Assembly: GCF_021278025.1 (NCBI RefSeq)
Contig: NZ_JAIBHJ010000015.1
Coordinates: forward strand, 78,318 to 116,122
Length of the DNA stretch: 37,805 nucleotides
From: Motilimonas sp. E26
GTDB lineage: Bacteria; Pseudomonadota; Gammaproteobacteria; Enterobacterales; CBDFNC01
Reading direction: 5' to 3'
Positions 26,685-34,627 of the stretch are shown one piece after another. The notes below the pieces were generated by a model. The model saw nothing but the letters and a program-made list of their open reading frames with translations, did not search any database and was not told the DNA's origin. Both the position numbers and the translations under genes were made by a program. Every line of letters begins with the position of its first letter. The first letter of the stretch is position 1.

Positions 26685-26949
26685 TAAACCCAATCAACCT
26701 GGAGATGCTTGATTTCAGCAAGATTTTACACGCGTTTAGGCAAGGCATTGATTGCAGGTAATAGCTTCCCCTTATCAAAATCAATAACACAGCATAAACG
26801 CGTGTAAAACTTGCCCTTTGGGAGCGCCGCCGTGTTTCCACTACGTTGTTATGCTAATTTGAAAGGAGCCTACATTCCTGCATTAGCATGCCTAGTATTG
26901 AAAACACGGTGGCGCTCTGAAACATGCATCTTCAAGTTGATTGGGTATA
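26685..26949. mobile_element. 265-bp MITE-like element with nested inverted repeats
   Basis: Terminal inverted repeats of ~24 bp: ACCCAATCAACCTGGAGATG at the left and CATCTTCAAGTTGATTGGGT at the right. Inside are three more inverted pairs: TTTTACACGCGTTTA (26724-26738) with TAAACGCGTGTAAAA (26795-26809); AGCGCCGCCGTGTTT (26823-26837) with AAACACGGTGGCGCT (26902-26916); ATGCTAAT (26851-26858) with ATTAGCAT (26882-26889). No reading frame is present. End sequences recur at 17869-17920 and 27933-27977, so this is a dispersed family. Confidence 0.8.
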
Positions 26950-26963
26950 TTACGAGTAGATAA

Positions 26964-27055
26964 AGTATATTTTTACTGCAAAATTTCGTTTACAAGGATG
27001 AAAACGCAAAGCGTATAGGGACATATCCACCGCGTTTTTGCAGGGGAAATATACT
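26964..27055. repeat. 92-bp palindromic repeat, copy B
   Basis: Starts AGTATATTTTTACTGCAAAA and ends in the inverse (TTTTTGCAGGGGAAATATACT). The interior matches copy A (24898-24987), including AGGATGAAAACGCAAAGC and TATAGGGACATAT. It lies 14 bp after the 265-bp element and just past the end of glpR. Confidence 0.8.
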
Positions 27056-27095
27056 ATTTTGCTTAGGCAGAACTCGGGTGGTGTACAAGAACCCG

Positions 27096-27860
27096 CTATT
27101 GCTGTATTTGCAACTGGATGCCGGATGCCTTTATTAAGTCATCTATCTCTTTTGGCGGTGTTTGATCGGTCACTATTAAATCAACGTCTTTAATCGAGCC
27201 TAAGTTAACCATGGCATTACGGCCAAATTTAGAATGGTCAACCGCCAAAAATACCGCGCGGCTGTTTTCAATAATCGCGCGCTTCACTCGTACTTCGTGA
27301 TAATCAAAGTCGAGCAATGAGCCATCAAAATCAATGCCACTGATGCCTAAAATGCCAAAATCTAAACGAAACTGAGAAATGAAATCGAGCGTAGCTTCAC
27401 CGGTAACGCCGCCATCTCGGTTACGTACCTCGCCCCCGGCTAAAATCACTTTAAAGTCAGGCTTATTCATTAAAATAATGGCCGCATTGATATTGTTGGT
27501 CACAATACGCAGCTGTTGATGCTCATCAAGTAACGCTTTTGCCACCGCCTCTGGCGTGGTACCAATATCAATAAATAGCGTGGCGCCATCGGGGATGTGT
27601 TTGACTAAGGCTTGCGCGATGCGATTTTTCTCATGTTGGTTCATGATTTTTCGTGCGCTATAAGGGGAGTTCTCAGCGCTATTGGCTAAAGTGGCACCAC
27701 CGTGATTACGGCGAATTTTATTAGCATCAGCGAGTTCATTTAAATCACGGCGAATCGTTTGCGGGCTCACCTCAAACATCGCAACCAAATCATCCGTACT
27801 GACATAACCTTGAGCTTTCACTATCTCAATGATTTTTCCATGTCTTTCGCTCGCTTTCAC
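27096..27860 (-). CDS. glpR: DeoR family repressor, GlpR-like
   Basis: 254 residues. The N-terminal DeoR helix-turn-helix (GYVSTDDLVAMFEVSPQTIRRDLNEL) is followed by NKIRRNHGGATL and a DeoR sugar-phosphate-binding domain (IPDGATLFIDIGTTPEAVAKAL, then LDFGILGISGIDFDG). GlpR represses glycerol genes until glycerol-3-phosphate binds. It is encoded next to glpD on the same strand, separated by a hairpin, and near glpF-glpK. Candidate GlpR sites lie in the glpD/glpF gap. The name is supported by both sequence and position. Confidence 0.9.
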   Translation of the reverse strand: MKASERHGKIIEIVKAQGYVSTDDLVAMFEVSPQTIRRDLNELADANKIRRNHGGATLANSAENSPYSARKIMNQHEKNRIAQALVKHIPDGATLFIDIGTTPEAVAKALLDEHQQLRIVTNNINAAIILMNKPDFKVILAGGEVRNRDGGVTGEATLDFISQFRLDFGILGISGIDFDGSLLDFDYHEVRVKRAIIENSRAVFLAVDHSKFGRNAMVNLGSIKDVDLIVTDQTPPKEIDDLIKASGIQLQIQQ

Positions 27861-27932
27861 GCTCTTTCCTTATATCCAACAGCCCTATTGAGTGGCAATT
27901 AGTTTACGTGATAAGCGCAATAAAAGGCAATT

Positions 27933-27977
27933 TATACCCAAACGACTTCTTATATCCAAACAACTTCAGGATATGCC
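27933..27977. repeat. two tandem end fragments of the TATACCC repeat family
   Basis: TATACCCAAACGACTTCT (27933-27950), directly followed by TATATCCAAACAACTTCAGG (27951-27970) and ATATGCC. Both match the end of the 265-bp element (TATACCCAATCAACTTGAAG). Confidence 0.6.
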
Positions 27978-28086
27978 ACTAACTTAGCGAATGTATCAAG
28001 GCCAAATGTGCGGTGGTAGAACGCCACTAGGAGTATTAGTGGGTGGTAAATCGATTTAGGCTGAAAGAATTTAGCTTAAATTGAAA

Positions 28087-28121
28087 CTGACAGTCACCGA
28101 TTGAAAACGGGTAACTGTCAG
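28087..28121 (-). terminator. terminator of glpD
   Basis: CTGACAGTCACC (28087-28098) pairs with GGTAACTGTCAG (28110-28121) with one mismatch, 21 bp past the glpD stop. On the minus strand it is followed by TTTCAATTTAAG. Confidence 0.65.
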
Positions 28122-28142
28122 ATAAAGCCTGAGTTAGTGCAA

Positions 28143-29708
28143 CTAACCCACTTTTTGATTGGTTTCGAACAAGGGTTGAACCACAGCAGATTGCGCCTTA
28201 GGGGGTCGCCCTAACTGCTGCGCAACATAATTGCTCACAGCCCCTTGCTCATCCGCATTTAAGATGATGCCAAGCTTTGTCCGGCGCCATAATACATCTT
28301 GTGCAGTAAAAGCATACTCACCTGTGATTAGGTAATCAATTTCACATTGGTACACACCTTGACCAAAGTGCTGCCCCATTTGCGCCTCTGTAGTGATCCC
28401 TTGTAACCATGTATTTACCTGTGTGCCGTACAACTGGCAGTAACGACGAATGGTTTTATCACTCAACCACGCGCACTGCTGGCGTAACTGATTGCTTAAT
28501 GCAGCTTCATCGTAGCCTTGCGCGCCAGGGAGTAACGAGTCAGCTGTCCAGCTGCCGCCCATGCGCGGAAAGAAAGGCGCCAGCTGCTTCATCGCCGCTT
28601 CTGCTAGTTTACGGTAAGTGGTGAGTTTGCCACCAAAAATCGACAACAGTGGTGCACCAGCCCCTTTTTGCTCTAGCGATAAAGTGTAATCACGGGTGAT
28701 CGCTTGAGGTGAATCAGACTCGTCGTCACATAATGGTCGAACACCACTAAAGGTCGACACCACATCATCACGCTTAATTTGGTGAATGAAATGCTTATTA
28801 ACAATCTCAATCAAGTAATCAACTTCTTCCTGATCAATCTCAACCTTTCTGGCATCGCCTTTAAACTCGACATCGGTGGTGCCAATCAACGAGTAATCTT
28901 CAAGATACGGGATCACAAACACAATGCGCTGATCATCGTTTTGCAAGATGTATGCTTGTTCTTCATTGTGGATCTTCGGCACAATAATATGTGAGCCTTT
29001 AATTAAACGAATACCGTAGGGTGACTTCGCGTCCATATTATCGGTAATAAAACTGCGCACCCAAGGGCCAGTTGCATTAACCAGTGCACGAGCTTGGCGC
29101 TGAAAACGCGTGTTGGTGCGCTTATCTAATAACGTAACTTGCCAAAGCTCTCCTACTCGCTCCGCTTTTTCAACATGACAGTAATTCTTAATTTCCGCGC
29201 CATGTTGCGCTGCTTGTTGAATGTTCAGCAGCACTAAGCGCGCATCATCTACCCAACAATCAGAATACTCAAAGCCTTTTACCATCTCATCTTTAAGTAC
29301 GTGGGTTTGGCGAAAATCAACGCCATGACTGCCTTTTAAGGTGGTACGTTTACCTAAGTGATCATAAAGAAATAAGCCCGCACGGATCATCCACGCCGGG
29401 CGTAAAAAAGGACGATGAGGCAAACGAAAACGCATGGGTTTAGCAATATGCGGCGCCTTTTTAAGCAAGACTTCACGCTCAGCAAGGGACTCTGACACCA
29501 AGCGAAACTCATAATGCTCAAGGTAACGCAAGCCACCATGGATTAACTTTGAGCTAGCAGAAGAGGTTGCAGAGGCAAAATCGCTTGATTCATATAAACC
29601 GACCTTTAACTGTCGGCCCGCCGCATCGGCGGCAATGCCCGCGCCATTAATCCCACCACCAACAATAATCAGATCTAACACATCATTCACATTTTCTTGC
29701 TTGTTCAT
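28143..29708 (-). CDS. glpD: aerobic glycerol-3-phosphate dehydrogenase
   Basis: 521 residues from the ATG at 29706-29708, chosen because AGAGG lies 6 nt upstream; a TTG two codons earlier is too near that site. The FAD-binding motif is at the N-terminus (LIIVGGGINGAGIAADAAGR), followed by SSASSKLIHGGLRYLE. It oxidises glycerol-3-phosphate to dihydroxyacetone phosphate at the inner membrane and passes electrons to quinone. The C-terminal domain (about 390-505) is typical. It is divergent from glpF-glpK across a 373-bp gap that holds candidate GlpR sites. Confidence 0.95.
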   Translation of the reverse strand: MNKQENVNDVLDLIIVGGGINGAGIAADAAGRQLKVGLYESSDFASATSSASSKLIHGGLRYLEHYEFRLVSESLAEREVLLKKAPHIAKPMRFRLPHRPFLRPAWMIRAGLFLYDHLGKRTTLKGSHGVDFRQTHVLKDEMVKGFEYSDCWVDDARLVLLNIQQAAQHGAEIKNYCHVEKAERVGELWQVTLLDKRTNTRFQRQARALVNATGPWVRSFITDNMDAKSPYGIRLIKGSHIIVPKIHNEEQAYILQNDDQRIVFVIPYLEDYSLIGTTDVEFKGDARKVEIDQEEVDYLIEIVNKHFIHQIKRDDVVSTFSGVRPLCDDESDSPQAITRDYTLSLEQKGAGAPLLSIFGGKLTTYRKLAEAAMKQLAPFFPRMGGSWTADSLLPGAQGYDEAALSNQLRQQCAWLSDKTIRRYCQLYGTQVNTWLQGITTEAQMGQHFGQGVYQCEIDYLITGEYAFTAQDVLWRRTKLGIILNADEQGAVSNYVAQQLGRPPKAQSAVVQPLFETNQKVG

Positions 29709-29738
29709 TTTCAACCTCTGTTCGAATTGGTAATTTTT

Positions 29739-29756
29739 AATGTTCGTTCGAGCATT
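29739..29756. promoter_or_regulatory. candidate GlpR operator 1, near glpD
   Basis: AATGTTCGTTCGAGCATT is an 18-bp near-palindrome that shares the ATGTTCG/CGA.CAT halves of the E. coli GlpR operator but has a 2-bp instead of a 4-bp centre. It lies 31 bp upstream of the glpD ATG. Confidence 0.6.
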
Positions 29757-29945
29757 TATGGTTAATCTACCGAAAATTACAATTAAGTCTAGTGTATTTT
29801 TTGTTAATTATTTTACAAAGCACAACAAAACCCCCATAAAAAGCTGTTTTGTAAAATAAATTAATACAAAAAAACCATAGGCATAAGATTTAAACACCCC
29901 AACCACCTAATAAAAGGGTGAAAAAGTGCATATAAAAGAGATAAA

Positions 29946-29965
29946 AAGGCTCGATAATGAGCAAT
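29946..29965. promoter_or_regulatory. candidate GlpR-type operator 2
   Basis: The 20-bp stretch AAGGCTCGATAATGAGCAAT, read on the minus strand, agrees with about 15 of 20 positions of the E. coli GlpR consensus as I remember it. Its core GCTC-gataat-GAGC is palindromic. Confidence 0.4.
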
Positions 29966-29976
29966 CAAGTTAAAAT

Positions 29977-29994
29977 TATGAGCGTACGCACATT
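29977..29994. promoter_or_regulatory. candidate GlpR operator 3, near glpF
   Basis: TATGAGCGTACGCACATT has the same layout as operator 1 (ATG..CG-2 bp-CG..CAT). It sits 88 bp before the glpF ATG. Confidence 0.5.
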
Positions 29995-30007
29995 TTTAAC
30001 TGTTTTT

Positions 30008-30026
30008 TGTTTACAACTTGTAAACA
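30008..30026. promoter_or_regulatory. 19-bp perfect palindrome before glpF
   Basis: TGTTTACAA-c-TTGTAAACA is perfect over both arms. It lies 55 bp before the glpF ATG. It does not match the GlpR, CRP or Cra consensus known to me. It may be a second regulator site or an mRNA hairpin. The rest of the 373-bp glpD/glpF gap (29709-30081) shows only AT-rich promoter-like sequence. Confidence 0.5.
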
Positions 30027-30081
30027 TCTTGTAACTTTGCGTTCGAATTCTTCCAAAAAACAACAAATAGGTTAATTTTTT

Positions 30082-30930
30082 ATGAGAAAAAATAATGAGA
30101 AACAATTGCTCGGAGAATGCCTCTCAGAATTTATCGGTACTGGGTTACTGATTTTTTTCGGTGTTGGTTGTGTGGCTGCATTAGTGTTAACAGGCGCAAC
30201 ATTTGGTCAGTGGGAAATAAGCATTATTTGGGGCGTAGGTGTCGCGATGGCAATTTATTGCTCAGGTGGTGTTTCTGGTGCTCACCTTAACCCAGCCGTC
30301 ACCATTGCATTAACCTTAAGTCACGGTTTTGATAAACGTAAAGTGCTGCCATATATCGGCTCACAATTGCTGGGCGCGTTTAGTGCTGCGGCACTGGTCT
30401 ATGCCTTATACAGTAATTTATTTATCAACTATGAACTTACTCACAACATGGTACGAGGCAGCCAAGAAAGCTTAGCGCTGGCGGGGATCTTCTCTACTTA
30501 CCCCAACCCATTACTGAGCTTTGGCGGCGCCTTCGCAGTAGAATTAGTGATCACTGCGGTGTTGATGTTTGTGATTCTAGCGTTAGGCGATGATCGCAAC
30601 GGCGCAGCCAATGGTGCCGCCACTCCTTTATTAGTGGGTTTATTAATCGCGGTTATTGGTGGCTCGCTGGGTCCGCTAACCGGCTTTGCCATGAACCCGG
30701 CGCGTGACTTTGGCCCGAAATTTTTCGCCTACCTGGCCGGCTGGGGTGATATAGCGCTTACCGGCGGTAAAGACATTCCGTATTTCATTGTACCCATTTT
30801 AGCTCCCATCATGGGCGCATCTCTCGGCGGCTGGCTCTATCCAAAAGTGATTGGTATTTACCTTACCAATGACGAGCAAACAGCAAATGAACCCGCTGAA
30901 AACGCACCACAAGTTTCAACAAACGCATAA
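30082..30930 (+). CDS. glpF: glycerol uptake facilitator (aquaglyceroporin)
   Basis: 282 residues with six hydrophobic segments and the two pore motifs GAHLNPAVTIA and GFAMNPARDFGP. The Asp after the second NPAR is the mark of glycerol-conducting GlpF rather than water-only aquaporins. It lets glycerol diffuse through the inner membrane, where GlpK traps it as glycerol-3-phosphate. It is the first gene of a glpF-glpK operon with a 38-bp gap. The C-terminal tail (about 260-282) is hydrophilic. Confidence 0.95.
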   Translation: MRKNNEKQLLGECLSEFIGTGLLIFFGVGCVAALVLTGATFGQWEISIIWGVGVAMAIYCSGGVSGAHLNPAVTIALTLSHGFDKRKVLPYIGSQLLGAFSAAALVYALYSNLFINYELTHNMVRGSQESLALAGIFSTYPNPLLSFGGAFAVELVITAVLMFVILALGDDRNGAANGAATPLLVGLLIAVIGGSLGPLTGFAMNPARDFGPKFFAYLAGWGDIALTGGKDIPYFIVPILAPIMGASLGGWLYPKVIGIYLTNDEQTANEPAENAPQVSTNA

Positions 30931-30968
30931 ACATCACGATCTACAATTAAAGAAAATAGGACATTATC

Positions 30969-32468
30969 ATGGAAAAGAAATACATCGTTGCTCTAGACCA
31001 AGGCACTACTAGCTCTCGCGCTATCGTACTCGATCGTGATGCCAATATTGTTTGTAGCGCACAACGTGAATTCACCCAAATTTATCCGCAAGCAGGTTGG
31101 GTTGAGCATGATCCATTAGAAATTTGGGCGTCACAAAGCTCAACATTAGTTGAAGCACTGGCTAAAGGGGGGTTGCATTCTGATGAGATCGCCGGCATTG
31201 GTATTACCAACCAACGTGAAACCACCATTGTTTGGAACCGCGCAACGGGCAAGCCTATTTATAACGCCATAGTTTGGCAATGTCGCCGTACGGCCAGCAT
31301 TTGTGAAGAGCTCAAACAAGCAGGCTTAGAAGAATACATTCTCGAAAATACTGGCCTAGTGGTTGACCCATACTTCTCCGGCACCAAAGTAAAATGGATT
31401 TTAGACCATGTTGAAGGTGCGCGTGAGCAAGCAGAAAAAGGTGAATTAGCGTTCGGCACCGTGGACTCATGGCTGATTTGGAACATGACCCAAGGTCGTA
31501 CCCACGTCACCGACCCAACCAATGCCAGCCGTACCATGCTATTTAACATCAATACCCTAGAGTGGGATGACAAACTACTTGATGCATTAGGTATTCCTCG
31601 CGCCATGATGCCAGAAGTCAAATCCTCATCGGAAGTATACGCACAAACCAACATAGGTGGTAAAGGCGGCACACGTATTCCCATCGCCGGTATTGCAGGG
31701 GATCAGCAAGCGGCTTTATTTGGCCAAATGTGTGTAGAAGCCGGACAAGCCAAAAACACCTACGGCACAGGTTGTTTCTTGTTAATGAACACGGGTGATA
31801 AGAAAGTCACCTCCAAAAACGGCCTGTTAACCACCCTCGCCTGCGGCCCAAAAGGCGAAGTAAGCTATGCACTAGAAGGGGCTGTATTCATGGGCGGCGC
31901 ATCCGTACAATGGCTGCGCGATGAGCTACAACTAATTAGCGATGTTGCCGACACCGAATATTTTGCCACTAAAGTAGACACCTCAAATGGCGCTTATGTG
32001 GTGCCTGCATTTACTGGCCTAGGCGCGCCACATTGGGACCCGTATGCCCGCGGTGCCATTGTTGGGTTAACCCGTGGGGTAAACCGCAATCACATAATCC
32101 GTGCCACATTGGAAAGTATCGCCTATCAATCATTAGATGTTATTTCCGCAATGCAGGCTGATTCAGGCATCAAGCTCGACTTTCTAAAAGTGGATGGCGG
32201 CGCGGTGGCCAACAACTTCTTAATGCAGTTCCAGTCTGATGTGTTAAACACCGAAGTTCAGCGCCCAGTGGTAACAGAAGTAACGGCATTAGGCGCGGCT
32301 TATCTAGCGGGTTTAGCGGTGGGTTTCTGGGGCAGCATTGAAGAGCTTAAACACAAATCAGTGCTGGATCGTTCGTTCCAACCTTGTGCCGACGACGGCA
32401 AACGTGAACGCCGCCATAATGGCTGGAAACGTGCGGTTGAGTGTGCCAAAGGTTGGATCACCGAATAA
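30969..32468 (+). CDS. glpK: glycerol kinase
   Basis: 499 residues, a FGGY-family kinase with [15 protein letters not shown] at the N-terminus, [26 protein letters not shown], the [13 protein letters not shown] motif and the late [13 protein letters not shown]. It phosphorylates glycerol with ATP to glycerol-3-phosphate in the cytoplasm. Near the C-terminus, E. coli GlpK has PGIETTERN, which contacts EIIA-Glc through Glu478. Here the equivalent segment is PCADDGKRE, with Lys at the Glu478 place, so the zinc-linked inducer-exclusion contact is probably absent. It is transcribed with glpF. Confidence 0.95.
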   Translation: MEKKYIVALDQGTTSSRAIVLDRDANIVCSAQREFTQIYPQAGWVEHDPLEIWASQSSTLVEALAKGGLHSDEIAGIGITNQRETTIVWNRATGKPIYNAIVWQCRRTASICEELKQAGLEEYILENTGLVVDPYFSGTKVKWILDHVEGAREQAEKGELAFGTVDSWLIWNMTQGRTHVTDPTNASRTMLFNINTLEWDDKLLDALGIPRAMMPEVKSSSEVYAQTNIGGKGGTRIPIAGIAGDQQAALFGQMCVEAGQAKNTYGTGCFLLMNTGDKKVTSKNGLLTTLACGPKGEVSYALEGAVFMGGASVQWLRDELQLISDVADTEYFATKVDTSNGAYVVPAFTGLGAPHWDPYARGAIVGLTRGVNRNHIIRATLESIAYQSLDVISAMQADSGIKLDFLKVDGGAVANNFLMQFQSDVLNTEVQRPVVTEVTALGAAYLAGLAVGFWGSIEELKHKSVLDRSFQPCADDGKRERRHNGWKRAVECAKGWITE

Positions 32469-32820
32469 TCTTTCTTTAACAAGTTAGCCATAATAAGGCA
32501 AACAACGCCTCTACCCCCAAGCCATCGCTAAGTGTTCATCGCTAAGCGTTGCGCTTGGGGTAATCACCGCAATGATCAGGGTGAACGCATAAGTGATTAA
32601 TTATTATACGAGTCGCCGTAAAATCATCCTTCAAAAGCTGTTGATGGCTTAGTAGCTGCATCCATGCTGCAAATATTCGTCTAATAAGTAATCACAAATT
32701 GTTTGAAATACGTTCATGCTCTTGCCCTGCCGCAATTATTAATAAACCTCAGCTTTACTTAAGCTTATTACAATCGGATAAAGTATATTTTACTGATCCA
32801 GAATTGCGGTTAATAAGGGG
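32469..32820. other. intergenic region after glpK
   Basis: 352 bp without a gene. TACCCCCAAG (32512-32521) pairs with CTTGGGGTA (32554-32562) with one bulge, around a duplicated CATCGCTAAG. It could be the glpK terminator, but no T run follows. From 32782, AGTATATTTTACTG matches the start of the 90-bp repeat copies A and B. The following GCGGTTAA and TTAACTGC form a hairpin that runs to the end of the next minus-strand gene, so this is probably a diverged, truncated third copy. Confidence 0.5.
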
Positions 32821-33273
32821 TTAACTGCGCATCAACTCCAGCAGCTGAGTATTCAATTGCACCAACGCCAAGTTTAACTGGTCACGTTGTTTTTCAGCCA
32901 TTTCACTGGTTTCATGTTGTATTTTTTGCAGCGCCTCTTTTACCTTCTTTATTTCATCTTTGGTCGCTTGAATCTGCTCTTGCTTCACATCTTCATTGGT
33001 TTTACTGCCTTTACTTAGCTCTTGCTGGCGCTGGCTAAGCATTTGCTCTTTTAATTCATCACTGACTTTTGGCTTATCTCGCCCTTGGTCGCCCTGCTCT
33101 TTTGCCAGCAGCTCACGCGCTTGCGGCGAAATGGTGACCGTATCGCTAGTCGGCGGTGGTGGTGGCGGATGACCCACGCCCTCGAGGCGGCCTTCCTTTA
33201 CCTCTGTCGGCCCTTGTGGCCTAACTAGGGATGGATTAACATCAAACCCATCGCGTTGCGGCGTTATGTTCAT
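32821..33273 (-). CDS. hypothetical protein with polyproline run and coiled-coil C-terminus
   Basis: 150 residues, family not recognised. No signal peptide or membrane segment. Residues 42-47 are six consecutive prolines (GHPPPPPPTSD), followed by DTVTISPQARELLAKEQ, a short motif seen in several small flagella- and surface-associated proteins. The rest (about 60-148) is charged and strongly helical, rich in Glu, Lys and Gln, and likely coiled coil. The proline run should stall ribosomes and make synthesis dependent on EF-P. The ribosome site is weak. It stands alone between glpK and a divergent DUF1244 gene. Confidence 0.65.
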   Translation of the reverse strand: MNITPQRDGFDVNPSLVRPQGPTEVKEGRLEGVGHPPPPPPTSDTVTISPQARELLAKEQGDQGRDKPKVSDELKEQMLSQRQQELSKGSKTNEDVKQEQIQATKDEIKKVKEALQKIQHETSEMAEKQRDQLNLALVQLNTQLLELMRS

Positions 33274-33357
33274 AATGTGCCATAAAATAACGAATACTTA
33301 ATCACGTTATCGGCATTGCTGCAGCAATCTTTAACCCATTCTAAACAAGGTTCTATC

Positions 33358-33648
33358 ATGGATATCAGCACCAAAACCGAGCTTGAAGCCGCCGCCTTTC
33401 GCCGCCTACTGGCTCACTTAGACGAGCATAAAGAAGTGCAAAACATTGATTTGATGATCACCGCTGACTTTTGCCGTAACTGCTTAAGTAAGTGGATAGC
33501 CGCAGAAGCGAAAGCGCGTAATGTTGAGCTAACAGATGATGAAGCGCGGGAATGGATTTACAAAATGTCCTACTCACAATGGAAAGAGCAACACCAATTG
33601 CCCGCTACCGATGAGCAAATGGCGGCGTTTAACGCCAAGAAAAAGTAA
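33358..33648 (+). CDS. DUF1244 family protein
   Basis: 96 residues from the ATG at 33358, with AAGG upstream; an earlier start at 33316 would lack a ribosome site. The family pattern is clear: FRRLLAHLDEHKEVQNIDLM, then FCRNCLSKW and DDEAREWIYKMSYSQWKEQHQ. The two cysteines in FCRNC are conserved in the family. DUF1244 proteins are small, helical and of unknown function. A hairpin between this gene and the convergent DUF1456 gene probably serves both. Confidence 0.88.
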   Translation: MDISTKTELEAAAFRRLLAHLDEHKEVQNIDLMITADFCRNCLSKWIAAEAKARNVELTDDEAREWIYKMSYSQWKEQHQLPATDEQMAAFNAKKK

Positions 33649-33653
33649 ACAAA

Positions 33654-33674
33654 CGCGCAGCAGTAAGCTGCGCG
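33654..33674. terminator. hairpin between convergent genes
   Basis: CGCGCAGC (33654-33661) and GCTGCGCG (33667-33674) form an 8-bp perfect stem with a 5-nt loop, 6 bp after the DUF1244 stop. It may act in both directions. Confidence 0.6.
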
Positions 33675-33688
33675 CTAACACTCAAGCA

Positions 33689-34156
33689 TTAACCTTTTTT
33701 AGGTCGGTAATGCTCACAAATGCCGTGTAAAAAATTACGCAACAATTGATCACCACACGCCTTGTAGTTGCGGCTATCATATTTACGAAACAGTGCGCTG
33801 AGCTCAGGGCGAGACAAAGCAAAACCCGCCTTATCCATAATATCGAGCAAGTCGTCTTCTTTTAATTCAAACGCAATGCGGATTTTTTTCAAAATCAAGT
33901 TGTTATTCATGCGTTGTGCTGTTGCAGGCGCTTGCCCTTCACGCACTCCACGGCGCTGAATAATTAATCCATCTAAAAACTTTTCGAGCACCGCGTCACT
34001 ACACTCTAAATAGCCTTGTTCGTCTTCTTTTTTCAATAACAAGCTAATGGAAAATGGCTTGATCTTATGGCCAGCTAAAGCAAAGATCGCTTGCATGTCA
34101 GTTTCTTTTAAATTCAACGCGTAACGCAGGCGACGTAAAACAAGGTTATGGATCAT
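33689..34156 (-). CDS. DUF1456 family protein (YehS-like)
   Basis: 155 residues. Two tandem copies of a ~65-residue helical unit are visible: LRRLRYALNLKETDMQAIFALAG and LKKIRIAFELKEDDLLDIMDKAG, each followed by LS.L..K.. and FLDGLI / FLHGIC. This internal duplication is the hallmark of DUF1456, as in E. coli YehS. Function is unknown. It is the last gene of ordinary base composition before the AT-rich accessory segment. Confidence 0.9.
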   Translation of the reverse strand: MIHNLVLRRLRYALNLKETDMQAIFALAGHKIKPFSISLLLKKEDEQGYLECSDAVLEKFLDGLIIQRRGVREGQAPATAQRMNNNLILKKIRIAFELKEDDLLDIMDKAGFALSRPELSALFRKYDSRNYKACGDQLLRNFLHGICEHYRPKKG

Positions 34157-34280
34157 AAAACACTCCGAAAATTAAGGCGGCTAAACTACCACAAAAGCCT
34201 TGTATTATCGAGCAGCAATTAAGCACAGCTTGCCAGTAAAAGCCACATTGGGGCTGCGATAAAAGTTGTGTATCCATACA

Positions 34281-34440
34281 GATATAATGGCACTTTTACT
34301 ATTTGGCTCGTTAAACTTTTCAAAAGATTCTCGCTTTGTTCACAACAAATTTCTAACTAGCTGATATATAATGGCAAAAAATGTAAGCCATAAAATTTAG
34401 CGAGCCAAATTTGGCTCGCTAAATGAATTCTCGCTTTGTT
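34281..34440. repeat. imperfect tandem repeat with a 30-bp perfect palindrome
   Basis: Two units share GATAT..AATGGCA, TTTGGCTCG.TAAA and ATTCTCGCTTTGTT: the first is 34281-34340, the second 34363-34440. The second carries a perfect palindrome without a spacer at 34395-34424, arms ATTTAGCGAGCCAAA and TTTGGCTCGCTAAAT. ATGGC and GCCAT (about 34370-34391) make a small hairpin just before it. Confidence 0.75.
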
Positions 34441-34544
34441 TTCCCCTGTGTTGCTTGTTACGGGCGGCAAAAGATTATTTAACTGGCTGAATATTATTAA
34501 TTTATTTTTTACGGAATGACGATTTTCGTGCGGTAGCGTGCGGG

Positions 34545-34571
34545 ATTTATACGCACGAAGTGCGTATAAAT
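34545..34571. promoter_or_regulatory. perfect 12-bp hairpin upstream of the HD gene
   Basis: ATTTATACGCAC (34545-34556), loop GAA, GTGCGTATAAAT (34560-34571). It ends 8 bp before the cassette-type box. It could be the stem of an attC or attI-like site, or a terminator of upstream transcription. Confidence 0.5.
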
Positions 34572-34579
34572 ACTAAAGC

Positions 34580-34587
34580 GTTATATT
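34580..34587 (+). other. candidate left border (R' box) of the HD gene cassette
   Basis: GTTATATT is complementary in 7 of 8 positions to AATATAAT found 1 bp after the HD stop codon (36159-36166). Integron cassettes begin with the R' bases and end with an attC whose R'' box is complementary, exactly this pattern. Confidence 0.45.
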
Positions 34588-34627
34588 TTTTTTCGTGTTT
34601 TTTTTGTTTCAAAAATAAGGGTTTATA

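Larger units (their letters stand above)
34157..34627. other. 471-bp gene-free junction region
   Basis: No gene is found. It marks the change from core to AT-rich accessory DNA. It holds the tandem repeat and palindrome (34281-34440), a strong hairpin (34545-34571) and a GTTATATT box (34580-34587) that may be the left border of an integron cassette. AAGGG at about 34617 serves the HD gene. Confidence 0.55.
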
